A stretch of 64,000 nt of DNA from JBBKWH01 sp037968855 (GCA_037968855.1 JBBKWH010000098.1:1-64000); one strand, 5' to 3'; shown: positions 8,522 to 17,996, counted from the first letter of the stretch. The notes: generated from the letters alone by a model not told the origin. Program-made: numbers and translations.

Positions 8522-9670
8522 TTAGCTAAACGCGACTACACGGTTACGGCCCGCATGTTTGGCCTTATACAAGGCGATGTCAGCATGATGGACCAAGTGT
8601 TCGAGTAGGCTGTCAGGCCCAGAGAAAATGGAGGCCACACCCAGACTGGCGGTGATCTGAAAGTCAGCAATCCCTTCGTGTTGTATCACTGTGGCTGCTA
8701 ATGTGCTGCGAATACGCTCGGCAACCAGCATGGCGTCTTCAATGTGCGTATCTTGCATTAGCACAATAAATTCTTCGCCACCAAAGCGACCCACCACGTC
8801 TTCATGCCGGATCGCATTTTGTAAGACGTGTGCGGTGATTTGTAGCACCGTGTCGCCACAGGGGTGTCCATACTGATCATTAATTTTTTTAAAATGATCC
8901 AAGTCGATCAAAATAATCGCGCATGACCGACCATAGGGGCTCAGCATGTCTTTGGCTTGGTTGCTAATGCTCAGGCGGTTATACAGACTGGTGAGATGGT
9001 CTCGTTCTGCTAGATAGCGAATATCGGCCTCTCGTTTACGCAGGTTGCGAATAATAAGGTCGCACAGCAGACAAACCACAATAAAAAAGGGAAGAACAAA
9101 CAAGCACATCGAAAAAAACCAAAAGCGCGATGTGCCAATGTCAGATAAGTTGGTGACGGTGGGTGCATAAGGCACAATATGGATTGCAGCCAAATAACAG
9201 AAGGTCAGCATCAAGGCCACACCGACGATCAGTGCAATATAAACCGCTTTGCTGTCGAGCAAAAATAATCCAAAAATAGGCGAGCCAAGTAATATAGCGC
9301 CTGCTGCCATCGACATACTGCCAATGAGATAGCCAAAGACCAACATGTCGATGGCGTAGTAAATGGCCACGAGGCTTTGCATCAGTAACTGTAAGGTGCG
9401 ACTGCTATGTTCGCCAATCCACTTACAGATCGCATAAAGGCTGATCGCAGTTAAAAGTAGGGCTGAGCCAATCGGCAAAAAAATCTGCATTTTGGCTGGG
9501 TTAATATATTGATGCGCGGGCGGGTAAAGATAAACAAAGAAAGCCCAAGCCAAATATAAGGCTGTGACCGTGCTGATTAATAAGGCCAAAAAAGCACTAC
9601 GTTGAAAAGGATTTGAGCTGAGAACAACATCAACCGTGTTGTACAGCTTTGACTGCATGCGATGTCTCAT
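8522..9670 (-). CDS. Membrane diguanylate cyclase, copy 3 of 3
   Basis: 382 residues, the third member of the head-to-tail array. The architecture is the same: about six membrane segments with the shared GYLIGSMSMAAGA motif, then GGDEF with signature GGEEF and I-site RHED. It should be an active, product-inhibited diguanylate cyclase of the inner membrane. The start at 9670 is taken, though an ATG four codons on is possible. It is the array member nearest ntrC, but 134 bases separate them and no shared regulation is visible. Confidence 0.92.
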   Translation of the reverse strand: MRHRMQSKLYNTVDVVLSSNPFQRSAFLALLISTVTALYLAWAFFVYLYPPAHQYINPAKMQIFLPIGSALLLTAISLYAICKWIGEHSSRTLQLLMQSLVAIYYAIDMLVFGYLIGSMSMAAGAILLGSPIFGLFLLDSKAVYIALIVGVALMLTFCYLAAIHIVPYAPTVTNLSDIGTSRFWFFSMCLFVLPFFIVVCLLCDLIIRNLRKREADIRYLAERDHLTSLYNRLSISNQAKDMLSPYGRSCAIILIDLDHFKKINDQYGHPCGDTVLQITAHVLQNAIRHEDVVGRFGGEEFIVLMQDTHIEDAMLVAERIRSTLAATVIQHEGIADFQITASLGVASIFSGPDSLLEHLVHHADIALYKAKHAGRNRVVAFS

Positions 9671-9804
9671 GAGAATGGCCTAACAGAAGCATCCGTGCTT
9701 TGTCATTTGACCATAGATCAATCGATAGGCGTTGGCAAGGTGCTTAGCTCACCACGTGCCTTGTGTGTGCTAAGCCTTTATCTATGTACTAAGCGCCGAC
9801 CATA

Positions 9805-11301
9805 TTAGGCTGCGTCGTCATCGTCATCGACTGTATTAATACCCAGTTCGCGGAGTTTGCGTGTGAGGGTGTTTCGGCCCCAACCGAGTAGTTCGGCGGC
9901 AAGACGTTTTTTGCCCTGACTGTGTTGTAAGGCGACCTCAATCATGGTGCGCTCAAAGGCAGGGAGTGCTTCGTTAAGCAGTTGTTGCTCTCCGCTTTGT
10001 AGACGTTGTGTGGCCCATTGTGCCAAGGTTTTTTCCCAGCTTTGTTGCGCTGTCGGCAGTACAGGCACCGTGGTATTGGCTGGCGCAGTCAGTGAGGTCG
10101 CTGCTGGTTCGGTTGCACCGATTTCGGTGCCGGTACGTGTGCGAAGCTCTGGTGGTAGATCTTCTGGAAAAATCTCGCGGCCACTGGCCATGACGGTAAG
10201 CCAGCGACAAGTGTTTTCGAGCTGACGGACGTTACCTTGCCATGGCAGTTGCTGCATAAACGCGATGGTTTCACTACGCAGTTGCTTGGGTTCTACACTC
10301 AGCTCACGACCGGCACGGGCCAAGAAGTGTGCGGCCAGCATCGGGATGTCTTCGTTACGGTCTCGCAAGCGTGGGATGTGAATGCGAATCACGTTTAGGC
10401 GATGGTACAAATCCTCACGGAATTTACCTTCGTTGACCAGTTTTTCGAGGTCTTGGTGGGTGGCGGCAATAATACGCACATCCACTTTAACCGGAATATG
10501 ACCACCGACCCGATAGAATTCGCCATCAGCCAACACGCGTAGGAGGCGGGTTTGGGTTTCAAACGGCATGTCGCCGATTTCATCCAAAAACAACGTGCCA
10601 CCATTAGATTGTTCAAATCGGCCATGCCGTTGTGAGTTGGCACCCGTAAAGGCGCCTTTTTCGTGGCCAAACAGCTCTGTTTCCATCAAGTCTTTGGGGA
10701 TGGCCGCCATGTTGAGGGCAATAAAGGGTTTGCTTGAGCGTGGCGAGTGGCGATGTAGTGCATGCGCGACCAGTTCTTTGCCGGTCCCCGATTCACCATT
10801 AATTAAGACGGTGATATGCGATTGCGATAGGCGGCCAATCGCGCGAAACACCTCTTGCATGGCGGGGGATTCGCCAATGATATCGACTGAGCGTAGCGGG
10901 GCTGGGCGGGTTTTTTCGCCGCTTTTTAGTCGTGCGGTGTGTTGTAGCGCACGGGTCACCAAGACCATCGCTTCGTCAATATCAAAGGGTTTGGGTAGAT
11001 ATTCAAATGCGCCGGTTTGATAGCTGGACACCGCAGACTCTAGATCCGAGTGAGCAGTCATGATGATCACGGGCAGGTCTGGGTGTGTGCTCTTGACCCG
11101 ACCTAGAAAGGTCAGGCCGTCCATACCCGGCATCCGAATATCTGTCACGATCACGTCTGGTGATTCGATGTCTAGGCGGTCTAGTGCGCTTTGACCTTCT
11201 TCAAAGGTGATGACTTTTAGGCCTTCTGCTTTAAAGGTTTTTTCTAGTACCCAGCGCATGGCGCGGTCGTCATCGATGACCCAGATGGTTTCTTGTGACA
11301 T
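9805..11301 (-). CDS. ntrC: Nitrogen regulator NtrC (sigma-54 activator)
   Basis: 498 residues. A receiver domain (Asp54 in VTDIRMPG), a sigma-54 AAA+ domain with Walker A GESGTGKE and the sigma-54 contact loop GAFTGA, and a Fis-type helix-turn-helix near the C-terminus (GKKRLAAELLGWGRNTLTRKL). When phosphorylated by NtrB it activates nitrogen-assimilation promoters. The ATG at 11301 is chosen from the GGGAG box upstream and the fit to the receiver start; the longer in-frame extension overlaps ntrB. The gene begins 4 bases after the ntrB stop, as in standard ntrBC operons. Confidence 0.97.
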   Translation of the reverse strand: MSQETIWVIDDDRAMRWVLEKTFKAEGLKVITFEEGQSALDRLDIESPDVIVTDIRMPGMDGLTFLGRVKSTHPDLPVIIMTAHSDLESAVSSYQTGAFEYLPKPFDIDEAMVLVTRALQHTARLKSGEKTRPAPLRSVDIIGESPAMQEVFRAIGRLSQSHITVLINGESGTGKELVAHALHRHSPRSSKPFIALNMAAIPKDLMETELFGHEKGAFTGANSQRHGRFEQSNGGTLFLDEIGDMPFETQTRLLRVLADGEFYRVGGHIPVKVDVRIIAATHQDLEKLVNEGKFREDLYHRLNVIRIHIPRLRDRNEDIPMLAAHFLARAGRELSVEPKQLRSETIAFMQQLPWQGNVRQLENTCRWLTVMASGREIFPEDLPPELRTRTGTEIGATEPAATSLTAPANTTVPVLPTAQQSWEKTLAQWATQRLQSGEQQLLNEALPAFERTMIEVALQHSQGKKRLAAELLGWGRNTLTRKLRELGINTVDDDDDAA

Positions 11302-11305
11302 TTGT

Positions 11306-12403
11306 TCACTCCCAAAGCAAATAAAGGCTAAACACGGTGGATCCCGATTGGGATGAGCATTCAAGTAGGCCGCCGTGTTGATGCACGATATTCTGTGCAA
11401 TGCTCAGGCCAAGTCCTGTGCCACTGGCGCGACCGGTCACCATGGGATAAAACACTGACTCGATTAAGTCAGGTGAGATTCCGGTGCCATTGTCTTCAAT
11501 ATCAACGCGAATGACGCTGCGCTTTAACACCCCATTAATGGTAAACATCCGTTGAATGCGGCTGCGCAAAATCAGCGTGGGCGTGCGGCCATGCATGGCT
11601 GCGGTATTTTCGGTCATGGCTTGGACTGCGTTGACGCTGATGTTCAAGATCACTTGAATCAGTTGGTCTCGATCAGCCGGTAGTTCAGGCAGCGATAAGT
11701 CGTAGTCCCGAACGACTTTGACTTGACCCGCTGTTTGATTGAGGATCAAGCTGCGTACACGCTCAAGTGGCTCGTGAATATTGACCGGCACCATGTTTGG
11801 CACATGGCGCGAGCCAAGCATGGCATCGGCCAGCAATTTGAGCCGATCCACTTCTGAGATAATAATGTCGGTATATTCGCTGACACTACCGGCGGGTAGG
11901 CTGCGCACCAGTAATTGAGTGGCTCCACGAATGCCACCGAGTGGATTTTTGATTTCGTGGGCGACACCGCGCACCAACTGACGAGCGATCTGATGCTGCT
12001 GGCTAAGATGTTCGTCGCGGTTAATTCGAATCAAGCGGTCAATTGGCTGAATTTCAACCAGTAAACGTTGGTCGACAGCACCAGGGCGATCATCAATGAT
12101 CAGTGAGACGCTGTAGTCGACGGCTTTGTCGCGCATGCCCACGCGGAGTTGTGCCTCACGGCGGGTATAGGGCTGTCCAGTATGCAGCGTGCGCAAAATA
12201 GCCGCTTCTGTATCAAAACTGTCGTCTGCTTCGTGTAATAAAGATAGCAAGGGATGACCCGTCGCACGGATGTGACTGAGTTCGAGCAAAGCTTCGCAGG
12301 CAGGATTGATATATTCAATCGTCAGTTCGGGTGATACCTGCATCACTGCGGTCAACATATGGTCAACCATGGTGTGATAATGGGCCTGAGGACGTGGGTT
12401 CAC
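11306..12403 (-). CDS. ntrB: Nitrogen sensor kinase NtrB
   Basis: About 365 residues. A PAS domain (about 12-120), the HisKA box GVAHEIKNPLGG with phospho-acceptor His149, and an HATPase domain (N box SVNAVQAM, G boxes DNGTGIS and GTGLGLS). It is cytoplasmic and phosphorylates or dephosphorylates NtrC in response to PII. I choose the GTG at 12403 because GGAGAAG lies 8 bases upstream; an ATG at 12448 is also in frame but lacks a good binding site. It is the promoter-proximal gene of ntrBC. Confidence 0.95.
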   Translation of the reverse strand: MNPRPQAHYHTMVDHMLTAVMQVSPELTIEYINPACEALLELSHIRATGHPLLSLLHEADDSFDTEAAILRTLHTGQPYTRREAQLRVGMRDKAVDYSVSLIIDDRPGAVDQRLLVEIQPIDRLIRINRDEHLSQQHQIARQLVRGVAHEIKNPLGGIRGATQLLVRSLPAGSVSEYTDIIISEVDRLKLLADAMLGSRHVPNMVPVNIHEPLERVRSLILNQTAGQVKVVRDYDLSLPELPADRDQLIQVILNISVNAVQAMTENTAAMHGRTPTLILRSRIQRMFTINGVLKRSVIRVDIEDNGTGISPDLIESVFYPMVTGRASGTGLGLSIAQNIVHQHGGLLECSSQSGSTVFSLYLLWE

Positions 12404-12466
12404 GTGGTGACTTCTCCGATAGCAGGGCGATACAGTCTGTTTTTGCATCGTTGCGGGGCGTTCTAA

Positions 12467-12483
12467 AGCAAAGCGCACGCCAA
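12467..12483 (-). promoter_or_regulatory. Candidate sigma-54 promoter of ntrBC
   Basis: Read on the minus strand, TTGGCGTGCGCTTTGCT keeps the invariant GG-N10-GC spacing and agrees with the -24/-12 consensus except at two inner positions. It would start transcription about 50 bases before the GTG of ntrB. Confidence 0.65.
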
Positions 12484-12600
12484 CTTGGCAAAAAAATAGC
12501 AATGTTGGTCAAAAAAGTGCATGTTTATTGGCTGTAGATGAGTCTGTTCGTGGGTTGTGGTGATCTGTGATCGATATGTGTGCATAGGATAATATTATTT

Positions 12601-12617
12601 TGCACTTATTTGGTGCG
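12601..12617. promoter_or_regulatory. Candidate NtrC binding site, proximal
   Basis: TGCACTTATTTGGTGCG is a 17-base dyad matching the NtrC pattern TGCACY-N5-RGTGCA. It lies about 150 bases upstream of the predicted sigma-54 start of ntrB, a normal enhancer distance. Confidence 0.6.
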
Positions 12618-12639
12618 AAATACCTGCTTTTTTGAGTAT

Positions 12640-12656
12640 TGCGCTTTATTGGTGCT
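12640..12656. promoter_or_regulatory. Candidate NtrC binding site, distal
   Basis: TGCGCTTTATTGGTGCT is a second 17-base NtrC-like dyad, centred 39 bases from the first. Paired sites are typical of NtrC enhancers. The same region also lies 70-125 bases upstream of the cupredoxin gene on the plus strand, so it could influence that gene too. Confidence 0.5.
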
Positions 12657-12724
12657 TTTTATGATGTGCTTACGGTTGCGATGCTGAGCACAATGGGGTT
12701 TAGCGTGGTTTGGGGAGAAAAATC

Positions 12725-13393
12725 ATGAGTGCGAGTCAATCTTGTGCAACATGGGTCGGCCATGCAGGGCTGTGCTGGTTGGTCACGGTAATGCCTGCCA
12801 TCGCTGCAACCGTCGATGTGACGGTTCAAGATCGCAAAGGTCAGCCATTGGCGGATGTGGTGGTGTCTGTGTTGGATATCAAGCAGCCGCTGACAACGGC
12901 TAAAGCGACGGCGATTATTGATCAGCGTCAGCGCCAATTTGTGCCGTATGTGTCGGTGGTTCAGACTGGTACTACTGTTAGTTTTCCAAATAGTGACCGT
13001 GTTCGTCATCAGGTGTATTCGTTTTCGCCTGCGCGGCACTTTGATTTGCAGTTATACGCAGGCCAACCGTCTAAGCCTGTGACCTTTGATCAGGCAGGTG
13101 TGGCGGTATTGGGCTGTAATATTCACGATTGGATGTTGGCTTACGTCAAAGTGGTCAGTACGCCGTTTTTTGCCAAGACTGATGTGCGTGGGCAGGCGAC
13201 AGTATCGAATGTACCCAAGGGGCGTTATCAGTTGGAATATTGGCACCCCCAACTCGACAAACCGGTGCAACGCGTGATTGAGGTTGGTCAAGCGGATATC
13301 GCGCAGCGCGAGACCCTTAGCTTAACGTTGCCAGATTCTCGTCAGTCGATGCCGGTCATGAACCACGCGTATCCTTCTTCAGCCGGATATTAA
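12725..13393 (+). CDS. Periplasmic cupredoxin-like protein (methylamine-utilisation-like)
   Basis: 222 residues. A signal peptide (cleavage near AIAA at about 28) precedes a beta-rich domain with a type I copper-like ligand set: His95 (VRHQVYSF), then Cys131, His134 and Met137 in CNIHDWM. A carboxypeptidase-regulatory-like segment follows (PKGRYQLEYWHP). Related proteins are often labelled methylamine utilisation protein without evidence for that role. The ATG at 12725 has GGGGAG upstream. It ends 10 bases before a CACHE-HAMP-GGDEF-EAL gene, so the two are almost certainly one operon. It may be a copper or redox partner of that sensor. Copper binding is inferred. Confidence 0.8.
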   Translation: MSASQSCATWVGHAGLCWLVTVMPAIAATVDVTVQDRKGQPLADVVVSVLDIKQPLTTAKATAIIDQRQRQFVPYVSVVQTGTTVSFPNSDRVRHQVYSFSPARHFDLQLYAGQPSKPVTFDQAGVAVLGCNIHDWMLAYVKVVSTPFFAKTDVRGQATVSNVPKGRYQLEYWHPQLDKPVQRVIEVGQADIAQRETLSLTLPDSRQSMPVMNHAYPSSAGY

Positions 13394-13403
13394 CAGGCCC
13401 ATC

Positions 13404-15710
13404 ATGCTCTCCTTTCGCTCATTGCGTGTTCGCATCGCGGTCATTATGGCGCTACTGGTGGCCTTGGTACTGACCCTGATGGTGGTGCTGGTTAGTGTGG
13501 CCAACTTGCGGGTGTTTTATCAGCAGGGTGCTGATGAGCTACAGCGCGGCGAGTATATTTTTCGCAATTTGTTGGCCCAGCATGATCAGCAAATGACGCA
13601 GGCAGCGCAGTTGTTGGCGGCTGATTTTGGCTTTAGAAGTGCATTGGCTTCGCGCGATGCGCCGACCATCATGTCTGCACTGGATAACCAGCGTGAGCGT
13701 ATTGGCGCATCGTTGGCCTTGCTAAGTGATCTAGACGGTCAGTTGATTGTGGATGATGGTGTGCCGCGTGTGTATCCGTTTCCCAAGTTGCTGGCTGATG
13801 CGCGGCGTGATGGTCAAGCATCCGGTATTCGATTGTTTGATGGGCAGGCTTACCGTGTGGTGATTGTGCCGGTGCGTGCGCCGCTTACCATCGGTTGGGT
13901 CAGTATGGGTATGCCGGTGGATGATCAAATGGCCGCAGAGTTCCAGCGGCTGTCTGGGCTAGAGGTGTCATTTATGCTGATGGGGTCGGCAGCACAAGGT
14001 AAAGTCTTGTCGAGCACTTTGCCGACGCTCGTTCGACAGGCTTTGGCCACGGTTAATCCGCGTGATGAGCGTTTGCATTTGGCGGGTCAGCCTTATCAGT
14101 CAAGGCTACTGGTGTTGGATCAAAACCCAGCCAATGCTGAGCATGTGGATGTGTTGTTGCAACGGTCAATGGCTGATATCTTGGCACCATTTTACGTCTT
14201 GTTGCAGGCCATGCTGGTGTTGGCGGTCTTAAGCTTGATTGTGGTGGCGTTGGTCAGTGTTCGGATTGCAGGGGTGGTGACACGGCCATTACATCGCATG
14301 GTGTTGGTGGCCCAGCGTATTCAAGCAGGTCAGTATGCGCAACAGATTGAGTCGCTTGATACGGTAGAAATGGCCGAGCTTGGATCGGCCTTGACCCATA
14401 TGCAGTCGGCGATTGCGGCGCGAGAAGATCGTATCTTAAACTTGCTTTATCGTGATGGTCTGACGGGCTTGCATAACCGTGCTGGCTTTATTGATGTGCT
14501 AGAGCAGCGCTTAATCAGCAAAGCGGCGCAAACGGTGGTATTGGTCAATATTGATCGGTTTCAACAAATTAATGACACGCTCGGCCATCCATTTGGCGAT
14601 GAAGTGTTGGTGGCTTTTGCCCATCAGCTTGAGCGCGTGATGGTCGGACATGCGATTGAGGTGGGGCGATTAAGTGGCGATGAGTTTGCCATTTTGATTG
14701 AAGGGTCTGCCGATTGGGCTGGACTGATTGATCGACTGGTGGCGCATTTTGAGCAACCGCTACAAGTGATGGATCGCTCGCTGGATGTGCGTGCCACCAT
14801 TGGCTATGCGCATTATCCGCAGCACAGTGATCGTGCGGTTGGGCTGATTTGTTGTGCTGATGAGGCCATGTATATTGCCAAAGAAAAACGTCTGAGACAT
14901 CTGGTCTATGATCCGCATCGCCAGCAATTCCAAGAAGCGCATTTGTCTTTGTTGGGGGAGCTCAAGCACGCGGTTGAGCATGATGAGTTGATGCTGTATT
15001 ACCAGCCCAAAGTACAGTTATCGACAGGTCAGGTACACGAGGCGGAGGCACTCATTCGTTGGCAGCATCCGGATCGTGGTTTTATTCCACCCAATGCCTT
15101 TATTCCCTTTGCCGAGCAAACGGGTTATATCCGTGATTTAACCCGCTGGGTGATTCGGCGTGGTTGTTTGGATGCCGCAAAAATGGCCGCGGTCGGTCAG
15201 CAGATTCGGGTGTCGGTCAACGTGGCGACCCGTGATTTGCAGGATGCGCAGTTGCCCGTGTACATCGCGCAATGCTTGCATGAGGCACAGCTATCACCGA
15301 CGCAATTATGCTTAGAAATTACCGAAAGTGGGGTGATGGAAGAGTCAGCCGTGGTCATGGCACATTTAATTCAGCTTAAAGACATGGGCGTGTCCTTATC
15401 GATTGATGACTATGGCACGGGCTATTCGTCCTTGGCTTATGTGCGTCAGTTGCCCATCTCCGAACTCAAGATTGATCAAAGTTTTGTGCGGGGCGTGGCG
15501 GCACACAATACTGATGCCATGATCGTGCGTTCGACCATTGAGTTGGCACACTCATTGGGCTTTAAAGTGGTGGCAGAAGGCGTTGAAACAGAAGAGATCA
15601 GTCAAGTCTTGACCCACTTGGGATGTGACGTGGCACAAGGCTATTTATACGCCAAGCCACTGGCATTGCCTGAGTTCTTGGCATGGCTACAGGCCCGTAT
15701 CGCGCAATGA
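13404..15710 (+). CDS. CACHE-HAMP-GGDEF-EAL c-di-GMP enzyme
   Basis: 768 residues. An N-terminal transmembrane helix (about 10-35), a periplasmic double-CACHE-like sensor (about 40-260), a second helix (about 265-290), HAMP, GGDEF and EAL. The GGDEF signature is SGDEF, so cyclase activity is uncertain. The EAL domain keeps EALIRW, EITESG, DDYGTG, KIDQSFV and AEGVET, so c-di-GMP phosphodiesterase activity is likely. It sits in the inner membrane and senses a periplasmic signal, possibly relayed by the cupredoxin-like protein encoded 10 bases upstream. Confidence 0.92.
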   Translation: MLSFRSLRVRIAVIMALLVALVLTLMVVLVSVANLRVFYQQGADELQRGEYIFRNLLAQHDQQMTQAAQLLAADFGFRSALASRDAPTIMSALDNQRERIGASLALLSDLDGQLIVDDGVPRVYPFPKLLADARRDGQASGIRLFDGQAYRVVIVPVRAPLTIGWVSMGMPVDDQMAAEFQRLSGLEVSFMLMGSAAQGKVLSSTLPTLVRQALATVNPRDERLHLAGQPYQSRLLVLDQNPANAEHVDVLLQRSMADILAPFYVLLQAMLVLAVLSLIVVALVSVRIAGVVTRPLHRMVLVAQRIQAGQYAQQIESLDTVEMAELGSALTHMQSAIAAREDRILNLLYRDGLTGLHNRAGFIDVLEQRLISKAAQTVVLVNIDRFQQINDTLGHPFGDEVLVAFAHQLERVMVGHAIEVGRLSGDEFAILIEGSADWAGLIDRLVAHFEQPLQVMDRSLDVRATIGYAHYPQHSDRAVGLICCADEAMYIAKEKRLRHLVYDPHRQQFQEAHLSLLGELKHAVEHDELMLYYQPKVQLSTGQVHEAEALIRWQHPDRGFIPPNAFIPFAEQTGYIRDLTRWVIRRGCLDAAKMAAVGQQIRVSVNVATRDLQDAQLPVYIAQCLHEAQLSPTQLCLEITESGVMEESAVVMAHLIQLKDMGVSLSIDDYGTGYSSLAYVRQLPISELKIDQSFVRGVAAHNTDAMIVRSTIELAHSLGFKVVAEGVETEEISQVLTHLGCDVAQGYLYAKPLALPEFLAWLQARIAQ

Positions 15711-15783
15711 GATCGACAATCCGGCTACCCACAGGGGACTAAAGGGCATACAATACGCGCCGTCCTGCTGGAGTTATGTCGCC

Positions 15784-17118
15784 ATGAAATCCCCCAAAGT
15801 CGGTTTTGTCTCATTGGGTTGCCCCAAGGCGCTGGTGGACTCCGAGCGCATTTTGACCCAACTAAAACTTGAAGGTTATCAGGTAGCGGCTGACTATTCT
15901 GGTGCAGATCTGGTGGTGGTCAACACCTGTGGTTTTATTGAGTCTGCTGTACAAGAGTCGCTGGATGCGATTGGCGAAGCAATCAATGAAAACGGCAAGG
16001 TCATCGTGACCGGCTGTTTGGGCAAACACGAAGATAAAATTCGCGCCATGCACCCGAGTGTCTTAAAAGTGACAGGCCCGCATGCCTACGAAGAAGTGAT
16101 GGGCGCGGTACGCGAGTATGTGCCAGCACCACCCGCACATAATCCCTATATTGATCTGGTCCCAGCGCAAGGCGTTCGTTTAACGCCTAAGCATTATGCC
16201 TATCTAAAAATTTCGGAAGGCTGTAATCATCGCTGTACGTTTTGCATCATTCCATCGTTGCGTGGTGACTTGGTATCGCGGCCGATTGGCAGCGTGATGG
16301 ATGAAGCCCAAGCGCTGAAGCGTGCTGGTGTGCAAGAAATTTTGGTGATTTCGCAAGACACCTCGGCCTATGGCCTAGACCTTAAATATAAGCTGGATTT
16401 TTGGAATGGTCAGCCACTCAAAACTCGCTTTTTTGAGCTGTGCGAGGCTTTGGGACAATTGGGCGTTTGGGTGCGCTTGCACTATGTCTATCCGTATCCG
16501 CATGTGGATGCTGCGATTGATTTGATGGCGGCTGGTAAGATTTTGCCGTATCTGGACATTCCGTTTCAGCATTCTAGTCCACGCATCCTCAAGCTGATGA
16601 AGCGTCCGGCGCATAGCGAAAACACCTTAGAGCGTCTGCGCATCTGGCGTGAAAAATGCCCGAACTTGGTCATTCGTTCGACCTTTGTGGTGGGCTTCCC
16701 CGGTGAGACCGAACAAGACTTTGAGCATCTATTGAACTGGCTACAAGAGGCACAGCTTGACCGTGTCGGTTGTTTTACCTATTCGGCAGTCGAGGGTGCA
16801 GTGGCCAATGATCTGCCAGACCATGTGCCAGAAGACGTCAAGCAACAGCGCTTTGAACGCTTTATGCAGGTTCAACAGCAAATTTCTGCGCAAAAACTGC
16901 AAGCCCGTATCGGCCAAATCATGACGGTATTGGTCGATGAGTTGGATGAAGAGCATCCAGTGGCGATTGCACGTAGTTATGCCGATGCGCCAGAAATTGA
17001 TGGCAATGTGTTTGTTGAAGATATCGATAAAACCCAGATTCAGGCCGGTCAGTTATTGACGGTCGAAATTACCGATGCCGATGAGTACGACTTATTTGCC
17101 AAGTTGGTGACGGTTTAA
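15784..17118 (+). CDS. rimO: Ribosomal protein S12 methylthiotransferase RimO
   Basis: 444 residues. A radical SAM enzyme that methylthiolates Asp of ribosomal protein S12. Seen: the N-terminal MTTase domain with Cys13, Cys49 and Cys78 for the auxiliary cluster, radical SAM cysteines 147, 151 and 154 (CNHRCTFC), and a C-terminal TRAM domain. The ATG at 15784 is chosen because MKSPKVGFVSLGCPKALVDS is the canonical RimO start; the longer reading frame overlaps the upstream GGDEF-EAL gene. It is probably transcribed on its own. Confidence 0.97.
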   Translation: MKSPKVGFVSLGCPKALVDSERILTQLKLEGYQVAADYSGADLVVVNTCGFIESAVQESLDAIGEAINENGKVIVTGCLGKHEDKIRAMHPSVLKVTGPHAYEEVMGAVREYVPAPPAHNPYIDLVPAQGVRLTPKHYAYLKISEGCNHRCTFCIIPSLRGDLVSRPIGSVMDEAQALKRAGVQEILVISQDTSAYGLDLKYKLDFWNGQPLKTRFFELCEALGQLGVWVRLHYVYPYPHVDAAIDLMAAGKILPYLDIPFQHSSPRILKLMKRPAHSENTLERLRIWREKCPNLVIRSTFVVGFPGETEQDFEHLLNWLQEAQLDRVGCFTYSAVEGAVANDLPDHVPEDVKQQRFERFMQVQQQISAQKLQARIGQIMTVLVDELDEEHPVAIARSYADAPEIDGNVFVEDIDKTQIQAGQLLTVEITDADEYDLFAKLVTV

Positions 17119-17261
17119 CCTCAATCATGCTGTGCAGCAGTGTGACCAAGCATGGTGGGCTGCTGAGCTGATCAAACGGTAGTGTTATTGGCTGCCAGAT
17201 CACAGCGGTGGATTGTTATGTGTTGCATTTATTCTTGCTTGTCTTTTATTTGGAGTCAGTC

Positions 17262-17996
17262 ATGGCTGAGAACAGCCCACGTTTTTCCCGCATCTTGTTG
17301 AAGTTGTCTGGTGAAGCCCTTGCTGGTAACAAAGACATGGGGATTGATGCCAGTGTGTTAGATCAGATGAGTTTGGCCATTGCTCATTTGGTGGGCTTGG
17401 GTGTAGAGGTTGGTATTGTTGTTGGCGGTGGTAATTTGTATCGCGGCAGCCAACTACAAAAAGAAGGCTTGGTCGGTCGGGTCACTGGCGATCAAATGGG
17501 CATGTTGGCGACCGTTATGAACGGTTTGGCCATGCGGGATGCCTTAGAGCGTCGCAACATCAAAACCCGTTTGATGTCAGCACTGTCGATTGGCGGCGTG
17601 GTCGAGACTTATAGCAGCCGTGATGCGATTCGTTATCTCAAGCAAGGCGATGTCTGTGTGTTTGTGGCAGGAACTGGCAACCCGTTCTTTACCACCGATA
17701 CAGCAGCCTGTTTGCGTGGCATTGAGATCGAAGCCAAGTTGATCTTGAAAGCCACCAAAGTCGATGGCATTTATGACAAAGACCCAAGCCAGTTTGAAGA
17801 TGCTGTGCGCTATGACCAACTGACCTTTGATCAGGTATTGGCCGACAAACTGGGTGTGATGGATCTGACTGCCATTTGTTTGTGCCGTGACCATGATGTG
17901 CCATTGCAAGTGTTCGACATGAACAAAGCAGGAGCACTGCTGGATGTGGTGATGGGCAAAACCGAAGGCACCCGTGTCAGTCGCACCGTGGCTTAA
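17262..17996 (+). CDS. pyrH: Uridylate (UMP) kinase
   Basis: 244 residues, the standard length for bacterial UMP kinase of the amino-acid kinase fold, which phosphorylates UMP to UDP. Conserved segments: LKLSGEAL near the start, VVGGGN, and KVDGIYDKDP. The ATG at 17262 has GGAG upstream. It opens a block in the canonical order pyrH-frr-uppS-cdsA-dxr-rseP-bamA-skp-lpxD-fabZ-lpxA. Confidence 0.97.
   Translation: MAENSPRFSRILLKLSGEALAGNKDMGIDASVLDQMSLAIAHLVGLGVEVGIVVGGGNLYRGSQLQKEGLVGRVTGDQMGMLATVMNGLAMRDALERRNIKTRLMSALSIGGVVETYSSRDAIRYLKQGDVCVFVAGTGNPFFTTDTAACLRGIEIEAKLILKATKVDGIYDKDPSQFEDAVRYDQLTFDQVLADKLGVMDLTAICLCRDHDVPLQVFDMNKAGALLDVVMGKTEGTRVSRTVA

Noticed and set aside
12485..12501. Plus-strand sigma-54-like element TTGGCAAAAAAATAGCA
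   Set aside because: The GG-N10-GC spacing is right but the -12 box is TAGC rather than TTGC, and the NtrC-like sites would lie downstream of its start. Weaker than the minus-strand candidate.
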